Source: Congeria kusceri (lineage: Eukaryota > Mollusca > Bivalvia > Myida > Dreissenidae). Taken from it: a DNA stretch of 64,000 nt. Location of the stretch: contig CM051033.1 of the NCBI GenBank assembly GCA_027627225.1, forward strand, positions 51,077,516 to 51,141,515, given 5' to 3'. Shown here piece after piece: positions 1 through 10,799 of this stretch. The stretch's first letter is position 1. Each line of letters opens with the position of its first letter. The notes below the pieces were generated by a model. The model did not search any database, was not told the DNA's origin, and worked only from the letters and a program-made list of their open reading frames with translations. A program made the position numbers and the translations under genes.

Positions 1-2240
1 TCCACCAATCAATCGGTAAAACAAATAATCTAAAAATTAAATATAGAGAAAATGTGTCATTTTACTGAATAATAAGAAAGAAGTTGTTTTTTTTTGTATT
101 TTTTGGTATTTATATATTTAATGTGTAATAAATACGTTTTCAGTGGAAATCTTAGTCAACATTTATTTAAATCCTTCGCATAACCAGAAGTGTTTTTAAT
201 ATGTTTTGTTTTTTTCATTTGAACTTTACAAAATATTGATTGCCATGGTGTATACTTTAACTAAACAATAACAGTTGTGTGATGTTGTTTTATTCACATT
301 AGTCAACATATAAACATTGCATACAAAAGGTCGAATACTTTTTGAAACTAAATTCAAAGAAGGCAAAAACACAAAAGTACAAATTGCTGTGGGGCTAAAT
401 TATGTTTAAAACTGGACTTGACCAGCTGATCAAGTGATTGAGATTAATAGTACAATACAAACAATGAAACGTGTGAAACCTGTTAAAACAACACGTGCTC
501 ACACCATTAGATGACTGCTAGACCCTTTGTTACAAAGTTGATACATACACAAGTTATTTAAACTTGATCAACAGGTGCCTTGTCCATGTGGAAATAATAA
601 CATAGTGAAACATTCAAAATACATTTTTAATTTAAACAAGTAAAATATTCGGGAACAATTTATCAATTATAAGAACATTTTGTAATATGTTTGTATTCGT
701 TTTATCTGTTTTACTCCAGTTTTGATATAATTTATGTAATTTAAAAGTAAGACTATTGCTTTGCCATAAACCGCTTATTCTTAACAACATATTTCTTCTG
801 TACATGCTTTTTTTACAGCATTTAAATTACATAAACATATGTTAAATTTTACTAGTATCAACGCATTATTTTGTACCTATTTTTCTGTTTATATTACCCG
901 TAAGACACACAAACGAAAGTGGTTACAACTGACACAGTTACATCACATCATCTTATTACACCACATTTTTTGTATGTGAAAAACATTATTTACCCCGATC
1001 AAAATGTTCCAACAATAAAGGTCGGCGATTATTATAGATCACAATTCAATACAGTCACAAATCAACTTTCAATTCCATGTTTTATTACATTACATAGGCG
1101 GTAAACAAATGATATTACACAATTATACCACATCGTCTTAGTATACCATATTTATTTGTTTACATGTTAAAAAATATACACTCAAATTAAGCTACAAAAC
1201 ATCAAAATATAATAGATTCCTACCACCACATTTGATGGGGCGAATCGTTAAACATTTGGGGCGAGTCGTTATACATTTGGGGCGAATCGTTAATGGGGCG
1301 AGTCGTTACATTACCTATAAAACCTGTTATTTACACAATTGTACACATTTAAATATAACCTGTTTAAATATTATACTACATGTATTTACAAATGAATAAA
1401 ACAACAATTGTCATTATTAAACCATAAAAAATCAGATGAAACTATATATGATATCTGAATTAATTTGCACCAAAATATATCTCTGTAGATGATATTCATA
1501 AGCCTATTTTCCTGTATATTCGGCCACTTAAGAGCTATACTGCTTTAATACCCTAAATGAGCACAATTTCAACACCTCTATCTATAAATTTAAGGTCTCT
1601 TCTACTACATAAAGGCCTGATAATGTAGAGATAGCCATTCACTTAGTTACTAATCAATTCTAGGACTGCACCCTAACAACCATGCATTTGTCAGATGTTT
1701 CCTATCATTTGGTTCAGTCTTCATTTTGATAAAAAAAACACTAAAATGTTGTTACAATTTTGCTATAATTTATTAGAAGCATTCTGTATTAGACTAACAC
1801 ACAGTAGCAACAATTAATATAATAATAATGATAATAATTATTATAATATAACGAACATATATGCCGTGTCACCCTAATTTCGTGGGTCTTATTTACGTTT
1901 GTGACGCATGCGTGTTAATACATTCTGTTATCTCACCAATGAGTTGGATAAAACACAATTTGCAATGTCCACTTTGCAAACAATCACAATGTGATTAAAA
2001 GACCGATTTGTGTTGCTATTTCATGTATATATTATGTTATTGTACCTGACCCTACTGATCTGTATCGTTTGGAAGCTTCTCATAATTTCGTGGGTTCTGA
2101 TTGGCTGGCCTACTTTGGTTGTGAAAGAGTGTTTACAGCATCAATTTAGTTTCACTTTGTTTGTGCTGGACCCTGAGCTGATCAACAACCCAAAATATTG
2201 GTTAAAACTAGTGTTTTTGAAAATTTTATCATTATAAATA
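1..2240. other. Gene-free AT-rich sequence, probable intron of the EFHD homologue
   Basis: I see no coding exon, RNA gene or long inverted repeat here. The sequence is AT-rich, with short poly-T and TAA-rich runs (about 1820-1850). A small tandem repeat lies at 1237-1308. Because the minus-strand EFHD exon at 10385-10548 must be spliced to exons at lower coordinates, this stretch is most likely intronic; none of the missing EF-hand exons is recognisable in it. Confidence 0.5.
1237..1308. repeat. Short tandem repeat, GGGGCGAATCGTTA motif
   Basis: Four copies of a motif reading GGGGCGARTCGTTA occur with spacings of about 21, 21 and 16 bases. The motif is much more GC-rich than its surroundings. 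No function can be assigned. Confidence 0.7.
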
Positions 2241-2765
2241 TGTTACCTGTGTAACACACAGTGTGTAGTATTTTTAACTGCTTTTAATTCTTAACACTGT
2301 TGAGCTAGTACTGATTGGATAATTGTCCGATACATGGTGAACACATATCTTAGAGATTGATTGAAACTGGGTTTAGTTAGTTCTGAGTAAAATTTATATT
2401 CCTGATTCGGACTATATAGATCTTGATTTGTATCAATTTTTGCCATTGAAGTAATTTAGCAGTTGAACAGTGAATTTCTATTCCTGTGGTATTTGTATAT
2501 TTTTCATTACTGTATCTGTCTGGTAAAGTGTTTTATATTTATATATGAATAATTGGAGTATTTGTGTTAGATGATATTATGTATTGAGTTTTAATGGATT
2601 GTGTTATTAACTTTCTAATATAATAATACATAATTAATTTATATCGCTTATATAATGTTATTTTATTTCAGGCTTTGTCCTTATGAAATTGTTTTGGGAA
2701 TTAAAACATCGAACTTGCTCGTGAATCGTTATAAATACGTTTTCAACGACAATGACCCTGTAACA
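2241..2765 (+). repeat. 5' LTR of the Ty3/gypsy element
   Basis: This 525-bp direct repeat matches 9163-9686. It begins TGTTACCTGTGTAACACACA and ends GACAATGACCCTGTAACA. It is presumed to carry the promoter of the element; I do not see a convincing TATA box with a defined start site. Confidence 0.96.
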
Positions 2766-2767
2766 AA

Positions 2768-2785
2768 TGGCGATCCCGGCAGGAC
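2768..2785 (+). other. Putative tRNA primer-binding site
   Basis: TGG followed by CGATCCCGGCAGGAC begins two bases after the 5' LTR. A primer-binding site normally starts with TGG, pairing with the CCA end of a tRNA, within a few bases of the LTR. The complement reads like a T-arm plus acceptor end (TCCTGCC, GGGATCG, CCA). I could not assign the tRNA species. Confidence 0.65.
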
Positions 2786-2960
2786 CACTTCTACAAAGCC
2801 AGACAGAGTTGTAGACGAGGAGGACGGGCACGTATCTTCATAGGCTGCCTATATCCGGAAGTCTTCTCCCGGCAGGACCACTTCTACAAAGCCAGATAGA
2901 GTTGTAGACGAGGAGGACGGGCACGTATCTACAGAGGCTGCCTATATCCGGAAGTCTTCG
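2775..2960 (+). repeat. 93-bp tandem duplication in the retrotransposon leader
   Basis: A 93-bp unit beginning CCCGGCAGGACCACTTC is present twice head to tail (2775-2867 and 2868-2960) with only a few differences. The first copy overlaps the putative primer-binding site, so part of the site sequence is repeated downstream. The rest of the roughly 1-kb leader up to gag (2961-3781) has no recognisable coding region. Confidence 0.9.
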
Positions 2961-3781
2961 CAGTCTACATTGAAGATTATTCTTTCTTCTGTTAACCTGA
3001 TGTTTAACACGTCACTACTGCTGCAGTGCTGCTGTTGTTGTAACTAACAACAGACGTTATACCTTGAGGTTACACGCTGGTGGACGTAGGCAGTACATTG
3101 AACACGATCGATCTCCGTGTGTGCTGACCATTCATCGTGGGTGTGTATCCCGATCACCAACCCTGATAATTCCTGTGTGGCATGGATATTTGAACATTAC
3201 GTTGGCTGTGCATTGGATTATTCGGACGTCATAGGCGGGCCAAGAACTTTCCATACCAAGGACCATGCCAAGAAGTCATTAACAGATGTCTTCAACAGAT
3301 ACTGTATAGACTGTATACTCGTGACAGTGAAATTTTTTAGTGAATGTGATTTTGTTTGTGCTTGTGTTTATTTGGATTAGGACTATACAATAGGATATAT
3401 CTCAGTAAGTGCTGCTTATTTATTTATAGATTACCATTTATAAAAGCAGAATAAATTTTGCATTATCATGAATTAAATGTCATAACATTACTACTTTATT
3501 GATAGTATTTTTACCAACTTGCAGAAGTTGTATTTTTTTTTTTTTTTTTTTTTTCATTACTATTTAATTTTTGCTTATAGATTGTAACTTTTGTTATTTA
3601 AGATAGTCAGTTTATTTTCTAAAGATTATATTTATTGTCCGTTTTTGTGGGATATTTTTGATGTGAGTAAATTGCTGAATGTGGGAAAATTAGTGTACAT
3701 TTTTAATAGTATCCATATCATTTCAATTTTTTTTTTGCAATTTGCAGTTGTTTTATATGTAATTGTTGAATTGTTACTTTC

Positions 3782-4805
3782 ATGATGGCTGAAGGTAGTA
3801 ATTTTGAGAAATTACAGACCCCTAAAGTAGTCGGAAGGGGGCGTGGATTTCTGAACACATCTACTCCAGAAATCAATGGTCAGGTAGATCATGGGTTAAG
3901 GTATAGTATTGCTCCTTTTATACCCAAATTACCTTGTTTCTCTGGTGATGAACCATTACCAAAAGGCGATGTCGCTTATAATTGAGTGGCGTTTTGAAGT
4001 TAGATGTTGTCTGAATGATCCAGATATCACAGAAAATGTTTTAATGCAAGCTATCCGACGTTCTGTCTGAGGTTCTGCACGTAAACTGATTATTCCTCTT
4101 GGTGAATTTGCTTCTGTGGAAGATGTTTTAACCAAATTAGATGCTATGTTTGGTGATATTTCCACCATGGGCAGTTTGATGCAAGAATTTTTTAATACTG
4201 TTCAGAAACATGATGAATCTATTACTTCTTTTGCTTGTCGTCTTGAAACATTATTGCAAGTTGCCATTGAAAATGGTCATTTGACAAAAGATGCCAAAAA
4301 TGATCTGTTAAGACACAAATTTTGGACCTCTTTATTTTCAGAGAAGTTGAAGTCTCAGACCAGACACAAGTATGACACAATCACTGACTTCAATGTTCTA
4401 CTCAGAGAGATTCGTATGGTTGACAAGGAAATAAGTATTTCTTCTCAGTCATCCTATTCTAAAACAAAACAGTGCCATGCATCTTCTGTTGTTTCAAATC
4501 AAGTAGAATCTATTGACTCAAAACTTTCAAAACTTGAATTGTCTTTGAAGAATGAGATTTCGGCGGTTGAATCCAGACTTAATGCCAGATATAGTTCTAA
4601 ATTGGATCAGATTTTAGAATGTTTTACATCACAAAAGCAATCAATGCATGCTCCTTCTTTTCTGTCACATGGTGGACAAGGAGTTGAGAATCCTCCGTTT
4701 CAGAACAACAGATCCAGGCCGTTTAACAACCGTGGTCGAGGCAGGGGCATGAACTCGTACAGAGGTCGTGGCTACAATTTCCAGTCGCAGTCGCCAAAAG
4801 AGTGA
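3782..4805 (+). pseudogene. gag pseudogene (capsid/nucleocapsid region)
   Basis: Gag would form the particle that packages element RNA. The frame opens at two adjacent ATGs (3782, 3785). It shifts near 3980 and meets an in-frame TGA at 4068-4070, then runs open to 4805. The middle has the helical, leucine-rich texture of a retrotransposon gag capsid, and the last 30 or so residues are rich in arginine and glycine (RGRGRG and similar), an RNA-binding tail. I see no CCHC zinc knuckle. The assignment rests on position between leader and protease plus composition. Confidence 0.8.
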
Positions 4806-5251
4806 CCGCCCCTGTTATGGGCCAAACGGGGGTAGGTGAGTCTAATGGCCTTGCTGATAGAATAGTTGGTGTGTCGAATAGTTCTATGGTGATGATCAAT
4901 GGTGAACCACTGAAGTGTCTCATTGATACTGGTGCTATGGTTTCTATTATTTCTGAATCAGCTTACATGAATTTATCAGACAAATCAGAGATTTTTGATA
5001 TTGAATACCTTGGTTTAGAAATTTCAACAGCTGATGGTTCAAAAATTCATTATCTTGGGTATATTGAATGTTCACTTCAAATGTCATGCTTGGAGTCACC
5101 TATTTATGCACCAATCTTGGTTGTCCCAGACAACAAATTCAACTGTTCATGTCCAGTGATTCTGGGTACAAACATCATTCGACTTGTCCGTGATACTATC
5201 CAATCACAAGATGTTCCTGAAGAGTGGCAAATAGCAATCGATAGTTTGTAA
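4802..5251 (+). pseudogene. pol: aspartic protease region
   Basis: This region would encode the protease that cleaves the Gag-Pol polyprotein. The active-site motif DTGA occurs in CLIDTGAMVSIIS, and an ILGTN motif of the retropepsin fold follows about 80 residues later. Its frame is -1 relative to gag and overlaps the end of gag, the arrangement of many Gag-Pol frameshift sites. I see no canonical slippery heptamer, so the shift could also be a mutation. An in-frame TAA at 5249-5251 separates it from the reverse transcriptase; the frame continues open beyond it. Confidence 0.85.
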
Positions 5252-6253
5252 ATTATCGAATTCAATGCTAAGCTGTCAGGTAAAAAGTCTTTAAAACTTG
5301 GACCATTTGAAACTAAGAATATCAACTGTATTGCCAGAAATATTAATCACAATATTTCACAGGTCGTAACAGAAAATTTGGAATGTGGCAATCCAAACTA
5401 TACAGTTTGCCACCGGGTAATTCAGTTGAAACAGTCCGGTTCACACACAAAAGTTGTTGTTCGTGTGTGCAATCTGTCGGTCAAGTGTATCACTTTTGCT
5501 CCAAAAACCAACATATGTAAACTTTCTGAAGTTTCAGTCATTGATGATCTTTCATCTAAATTACCCAAACAGATGCCTTGTCATAATTCTCCTATTTCAG
5601 ATTTGGGAATCAAGATCAACAAAGAAAATCTGTCTCCTGAACAACTTCAAAGAGTGTATGAAGTTCTGGGTAACTGCAAAGAGGTATTTTCCACTGGTCC
5701 TACTGATATAGGTCGCACTGATATTTTAAAACACAAAATTGTTTTAGATGATCCAAAACCTTTCAAACAACCTTACAGGAAAATCCCTCATGGGATGTAC
5801 GAGGAGGTGAGACAGCACATACGAGAGATGCTGGATGCAGGTGTGATCCGTCACTCTGAAAGTCCTTTCTCGAGTAATGTTGTTCTTGTTCGTAAGAAAG
5901 ATGGCAGTTTGCGTTTTTGTATAGACTGGCGTCAGTTGAATTCCAAAACTAGAAAGGATGCTTACATGTTGCCTCGTTTTGATGACATTACTGATTGTTT
6001 AGTTGGTGCTACCTTGTTCTCCAAATTAGACCTCCGTTCCGGCTATTGGAATGTTGAGCTTGAGGAGGAATCCAAACCATACACTGCCTTTTCAGTTGGT
6101 AATCTTGGATTCTATGAATGGAATCGTATGGGTTTTGGTTTGACTAACGCGTGTGCAACATTTCAAAGATTGACTGAGCTTTGTATGGGAGACCTTAATA
6201 TCCGAGAATGTCTAGTGTTCCTCGATGACATTTTGATTTTCTCGTACGTTTGA
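5252..6253 (+). pseudogene. pol: reverse transcriptase region
   Basis: This region would copy element RNA into DNA. The ORF from 5378 is in the same frame as the protease. It contains the standard Ty3/gypsy series: VVLVRKKDGSLRFCIDWRQLN, then FSKLDLRSGYWN with the first catalytic aspartate, then FGLTNACATFQRL, then VFLDDIL carrying the catalytic DD pair. The more usual PFGLTNAPATF reads GFGLTNACATF here, two changes at normally conserved sites. The frame breaks just after the DD motif at 6253, and compared with relatives some 20 or more bases seem to be missing before 6287. Confidence 0.93.
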
Positions 6254-6286
6254 TGAGCATTTGACATTCAGCTAGAATGTCATGGT

Positions 6287-7159
6287 TTGAAGCTGAAACC
6301 TTCAAAATGTGAACTGTTCATGTCTTCAGTTTCATATCTTGGTCATGTCATTTCAGATAAAGGGATTCATACAGATCCAGAAAAGGTTGCAGCAGTCAGA
6401 ACCTGGCCTGTGCCCCAGAATGTGAAAGAGTTGAGGCAGTTTCTGGGTTTTACCGGATATTACAGAAGGTTTGTCAAAGGTTATTCTTCTATAGTTGAGC
6501 CTTTAAATTCTCTTCTGAAAGGTCATTGTCTGAATGATAAACCATCGAAGGGACGTAACAAGTTGGTTCCTTGCAAGTGGGAGTGGTCATCAGCACAGCA
6601 AAAGGCATTTGATACCTTGATTTCATGTCTTACATCTGCCCCTATCCTTGCCTATGCAGACTACACACAACCTTTTATTCTGCACACTGACAGTTCTACT
6701 TCTGGCCTTGGAGCTGTTTTGTATCAGGTTCAGAATGGTGAACAGCGGGTGATCGCTTATGCTAGTCGTGGACTTAAGAACAGTGAAAAGAAGTATCCTG
6801 CTCATAAACTTGAATTCTTGGCACTCAAGTGGCCTGTCACGGAAAAATTTCAGGATTATTTAGCTGGTGTTTCTTTCGAAGTGGTCACTGATAACAATCT
6901 GTTAACCTATGTGTTGACCACTGCAAAGCTTGACGCTACAGGTCATCGTTGGATAGCAGCATTGTCGAATTATAACTTTTCTATATCCTACAGACCTGGG
7001 AATTTGAATACAGATGCTGATGGTTTGTCTCGCATTCCTCAGCAGATATTTCCAGATGTAATCAAAGCTGTGTGTTCCGGTGTACAAGCGGATGTGGCAT
7101 TGGCAGATTGTGTGGCTACAGCAAGTGTTCCTCTTGAAGCAGAAAAGGATATTACATGA
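6287..7159 (+). pseudogene. pol: RT thumb/connection and RNase H region
   Basis: This region would complete reverse transcription by degrading the RNA strand. It opens with the RT thumb (LKPSKCELF, YLGHVISDKGI, LRQFLGFTGYYRRF). The RNase H domain follows: HTDSSTSGLGAVLYQ with the first catalytic aspartate, the YPAHKLEFLALKW glutamate motif, VVTDNNLLTYV with the next aspartate, and DADGLSR near the end. The frame is lost near 7150 and a further in-frame stop lies at 7218-7220. Confidence 0.93.
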
Positions 7160-8360
7160 TTTTCAGAACACTGATCAGATCGATTGGACGAAAGTCCAAG
7201 CCAATGATATCACATTGTAAAGGATTATTGACCTTCTGAGTAGTAATTCTCGTCCCAGAGGAGAAATGTTGAGTCAGGAGAGTCCTTCTGTTCAAAAATT
7301 CTTAAGAGAATGGAACAGTTTGTTTATGCAAAATGGAATCCTGTATCGTTCTTCTACTCTAGATGGTAATGGCATAAAACAATTAGTTGTACCTTTGTCT
7401 TACAGTGATATGGCTTTGCATGGTGTTCACGAAGAAAAAAAAGTTGGCCATCCTGGTAAAGAGAAGTCTCTCTGGTTGGCAAGACAGCGATTCTATTGGC
7501 CTGGTTTGGAAAATGATTTGAATAATCGTATCGAGCATTGTGATCGTTGCATTCGTAGGAAATCCCCGGTGAAACTTGCAGAGTTAGTCCCAATTCAAAC
7601 TACACACCCAATGGAACTTCTGTGCATTGATTTTCTAAAGTTAGAACCCTCTAAAGGCAATATCGAGAACATATTGGTCATTACAGATCATTTTACTCGC
7701 TATGCTCAAGCTGTGCCTTGCAAAAATCAAACAGCTGTAACTACCGCAAAAGCTCTGTATGAAAACTTCATTCGTTTCTATTCTTTTCCAGAGCGATAAC
7801 ACAGTGATCAGGGACGGAATTTCGAGAGCAGAGTTATCAAAGAACTGTGCAATTTAGCAGGTGTGACCAAAACACGCACTACTCCTTATCATCCTATGGG
7901 TAATGGAAGTTGCGAACGTTTCAATCAGACTCTGATTAAAATGCTGGGTACTCTAGAACCTCATCAAAAGTCTGACTGGAAGTCTTATATAGGTCCAATT
8001 GTGCAGGCATACAACTCCACTAGGAGTGATTCGACTGGTTATTCACCCCATTTCTTGATGTTTGGGTGGCATCCCAAATTGGCAATCGATGTTGTCTTTG
8101 GTCTTAATTCGAATGAACAGCAGAGCTCTGACAAAACTGTTTATGTGAAAGAACTACGTAAACGTTTAGAAACTGCTTACAAGAATGCTTCAGATCATGC
8201 TTCAAAATCTGCAGATAAGGCAAAAGATCATTATGATAAAAAGGCTTCAGCTTGCAAATTGGAAGTTGGTGATCTTGTCTTGGTAAGGTGTGTAGGTTTG
8301 ATTTCTGTTGGCAAACTGTCTGACAAATGGGAAAACAGTCCTTTCTATTCCCAACATTGA
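7160..8360 (+). pseudogene. pol: integrase region with internal stop
   Basis: Integrase would insert the element's cDNA into the genome. The zinc-binding H2C2 module is visible (GVHEEKKVGHPGK, then CDRCIRRK). The catalytic core follows with the first aspartate in LCIDFL, the second in SDQGRNFES and the glutamate in GSCERFNQTL. A TAA at 7797-7799 sits just before the second aspartate motif, and the frame continues open on both sides. The end (VGDLVLVRCVG, LSDKWE) resembles the GPY/F module found in gypsy integrases. The frame breaks again near 8358. Confidence 0.92.
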
Positions 8361-8393
8361 TTTACCAATTTACGTTGTACAACGTGCAGATGG

Positions 8394-8825
8394 TTAGGAC
8401 CTAAAAGAAAACTTCATCGCAATATGTTGTTGCAGTTTAATGCTTTACCAATTGCAGATGATGTCATCAGCGATGCCAAAGTCGAGAAACCAATGGTTAA
8501 AAGAAACAGATTGATCTCAAAATCTGATGTATTAAGTTGTACTTCTGAATCTGAATCAGATTCCGATGTTTCAGTGTATGTGATTCCTCAGCGTAGGAAG
8601 GTCATTCTCCCTATTACGAGACAATCTGGAGTTTCTAATTCCCCTCCACGTGATGCAAATATAGAGCATAGTATTCCCACGAATAGTTTTGTACATACAG
8701 AGTCTGTGTTAGACTCACCTGCTCTACGTCCGACCCCTGTCCCTAGGCCTAGGAGAACAAGAAAACCCCCTGAAAGATACGGTAATTGGGTTTACAGTCC
8801 TATCATTGCTGAATATTTTGTGTGA
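8394..8825 (+). pseudogene. pol C-terminal tail
   Basis: After further frame breaks near 8358 and 8393, an open frame (from 8424 by ATG, readable from about 8394) runs to 8825. It is serine/acidic in the middle and ends in a proline-arginine stretch, PRPRRTRKPPERYG. This kind of basic tail with RxPPxRYG is common at the C terminus of metazoan Ty3/gypsy polyproteins. It is not an envelope. From 8826 to 9150 is non-coding sequence before the polypurine tract. Confidence 0.7.
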
Positions 8826-9149
8826 TTCACTGTTTTTATAATTGTTTTATTATGAACTCTGACATGGGAGTCTCGATAATGGGTATATACACATTTTTGT
8901 TTGACTGTGAATCAAATTGAATCATTGTGTACATCATTTCGATTAAGTAAGTGACTAAATTCATATACTACTTGGTATTTAAATTGTTATGCATTTATTT
9001 ATAAATCATATTTGCATAATTATTTAAATGTAATTCTGATATAGATGTAGAAATAAGTATTACTTTATTTCTTAATATATCAATAGTATATATTTGTAAT
9101 GTATGTATTATTTTTTTTTGTTTTGTATTGCCTGGAGACAATATTTCCT

Positions 9150-9162
9150 GGAGGAGGGAGTA
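9150..9162 (+). other. Polypurine tract
   Basis: The purine-rich run GGAGGAGGGAG followed by TA abuts the first TG of the 3' LTR. A polypurine tract in this position primes plus-strand DNA synthesis in LTR retroelements. Confidence 0.85.
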
Positions 9163-9686
9163 TGTTACCTGTGTAACACACAGTGTGTAGTGTTTTTAAC
9201 TGTTTTTAATTCTTAACACTGTTGAGCTAGTACTGATTGGATAATTGTCTGATACTTGGTGAACACATATCTTAGAGATTGATTGAAACTGGGTTTAGTT
9301 AGTTCTGAGTAAAATTTATATTCCTGATTGGGACTACATAGATCTTGATTTGTATCAATTTTTGCCATTGAAGTAATTTAGCAGTTGAACAGTGAATTTC
9401 TATTCCTGTGGTATTTGTATATTTTTCATTACTGTATCTGTCTGGTAAGTGTTTTATATTTATATATGAATAATTGGAGTATTTGTGTTAGATGATATTA
9501 TGTATTGAGTTTTAATGAATTGTGTTATTAACTTTCTAATATAATAATACATAATTAATTTATATCGCTTATATAATGTTATTTTATTTCAGGCTTTGTC
9601 CTTATGAAATTGTTTTGGGAATTAAAACATCGACCTTGCTCGTGAATCGTTATAAATACGTTTTCAATGACAATGACCCTGTAACA
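9163..9686 (+). repeat. 3' LTR of the Ty3/gypsy element
   Basis: This is the 524-bp partner of the 5' LTR. It differs by nine substitutions scattered along its length and a 1-bp deletion in the TGGTAAAGTG region. It ends GTAACA and is followed by the AATA target duplication. Confidence 0.96.
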
Positions 9687-10384
9687 AATACACACTCCTT
9701 ATCATATTTTTTAAAAGGTAACAATATTGGCCTGATGAAATCTACACACTTGTTCAATTTTCTTTGTGCAGGGTTTAACTTTAGGCTTCATGAATCTATA
9801 AATATTCTGTTGTGTTAGTTATTGTTCTTAAATATTAAATAAATGATAAAATTGCACGCAGCGATTCGTGGGTAGGAATGCTAACTTCAAGTTAAAAGTT
9901 TGAAAATGTCAGTCAAATTTAGGGAAGGGGGGTTGTTGATATAAAAAAAATTACCGAAAATAGCAAAATTCCATTGAGAAATAAACACAAGGGAGATAAT
10001 CATACTTGTGCAATTATTCTTGGAAAACTGTTCTAAATATACGATTTTTATAGAACGAAATTTCATGAATTTAATTCCAAAGTAGTTGTTGGGTAGTGAA
10101 TAATTTGTGTATTTAATGTCGTTAATTGGTGATTTGAATGACCAAATCACACTCTCTGGTTGACATTTAATATGATTTCCTTTTCAGTACTGCAAAAATA
10201 TACAATTAAGTTAACAGTTATAGTAATTCGGACAATGTTTTCGGATGCACGAGCGAACACTCTATTAGTTTTAAACAGCCACGAAATTATGGTAATTAGG
10301 CATAAATGTCATAATCTGAATACTAAAATTAACAGAAATATCAAATAACACTTTATTGCATATATTAACATATGCCTTACTTAC
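9687..10384 (-). other. Non-coding, start of EFHD intron 1
   Basis: No open frame here looks coding. On the minus strand this is the beginning of the intron that follows the EFHD exon. A GTAAGT donor opens it at 10384. Confidence 0.6.
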
Positions 10385-10548
10385 TTGTTAAATGTCTTCT
10401 GGAAGTCCTGAATCTGCTTTCTGGAGAACTCTTTGAACTCCGTGTACGGATTAAACACTGTGCTCTGAGGAGCCATAGTTTCCTGTTCAACACCTTCATT
10501 GATGTTGCATCTTCTCTCCAGCTTCTTTGCCAACTCATTCGTCGCCAT
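10385..10548 (-). CDS. EFHD2: EFHD1/EFHD2 (swiprosin) homologue, first coding exon
   Basis: Read on the minus strand, an ATG at 10548-10546 opens 54 codons plus two bases, ending at a good donor (exon end ACAA, intron GTAAGT). The peptide starts MATNELAKKLERR and contains VFNPYTEFKEFSRKQI, matching the signature N-terminal region of animal EFHD1/EFHD2 proteins (fly Swiprosin-1), which precedes their two EF-hands. These are calcium-binding, actin-associated adaptor proteins. The exon ends in phase 2, within the lysine codon before the expected YD of the first EF-hand linker. The EF-hand exons would lie at lower coordinates and none is recognisable in the window, so the gene is partial. An apparent TAA two bases into the intron makes a 55-codon ORF; I read it as intronic. 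EFHD1 versus EFHD2 cannot be decided, because invertebrates usually have one ancestral copy. Confidence 0.9.
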
Positions 10549-10700
10549 GTTTAAATGTTGATGACTTGCACACTTTGTTTCAGATTATCTAAAACACGAG
10601 GATAACTGCCACTGTTTCACAAAGGCACAAAAGCAAGCTCGAGTTAACCAGAAAATAGAAACAACTTCCTTACGTTTCCTGGTTCGGAAGGAATCTCCTG

Positions 10701-10799
10701 TCACGTGATACCAAAACGGAAGTCAAATTAGAAAAGACGTCACGTGATGGGCTGATTTCGCCAATAAGCGTTGTGTTTCTAAATTTGGACGTCACATGA
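10701..10799 (-). promoter_or_regulatory. Putative EFHD promoter: E-box/CRE motifs and CCAAT box
   Basis: 150 to 250 bases upstream of the EFHD start codon lie the palindromic E-box TCACGTGA (10701-10708), GACGTCACGTGA (10736-10747, a CRE/E-box composite), CCAAT (10761-10765) and GACGTCACATGA (10788-10799). The two composites match at 11 of 12 bases and are 52 bases apart, about five helical turns. CACGTG is bound by USF/MITF/TFE-type bHLH-ZIP factors, TGACGTCA-like sites by CREB/ATF and CCAAT by NF-Y. The clustering next to a first exon supports a promoter; the start site is not known. Confidence 0.55.

Larger units (their letters stand above)
2241..9686 (+). mobile_element. Ty3/gypsy LTR retrotransposon, complete ends, decayed coding region
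   Basis: Two near-identical LTRs (525 and 524 bp) bound a 6.4-kb interior with gag, protease, reverse transcriptase, RNase H and integrase in that order, which is the Ty3/gypsy order. Each LTR starts TGTTAC and ends GTAACA, a perfect 6-bp inverted terminus. AATA lies immediately outside both ends, a 4-bp target duplication; if the last A is taken as host sequence the duplication is AAATA, 5 bp. The LTRs differ by nine substitutions and one 1-bp indel (about 1.7%), so the insertion is fairly young. The coding region nevertheless carries at least eight frameshifts or stops, so this copy is non-autonomous. There is no envelope-like frame between integrase and the 3' LTR. Confidence 0.96.

Noticed and set aside
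4790..4806. Programmed -1 frameshift site between gag and pol
   Set aside because: The frames overlap in the right direction, but no canonical X XXY YYZ heptamer is present in the gag frame; mutation is equally likely.
8394..8825. Envelope gene of an infectious retrovirus
   Set aside because: The tail frame has no signal peptide, membrane segment or fusion motif and matches the basic C-terminal tail common in gypsy polyproteins.
10372..10554. Plus-strand open frame of 60 codons
   Set aside because: It is the shadow of the minus-strand EFHD exon, which has the recognisable protein sequence, a start codon and a splice donor.
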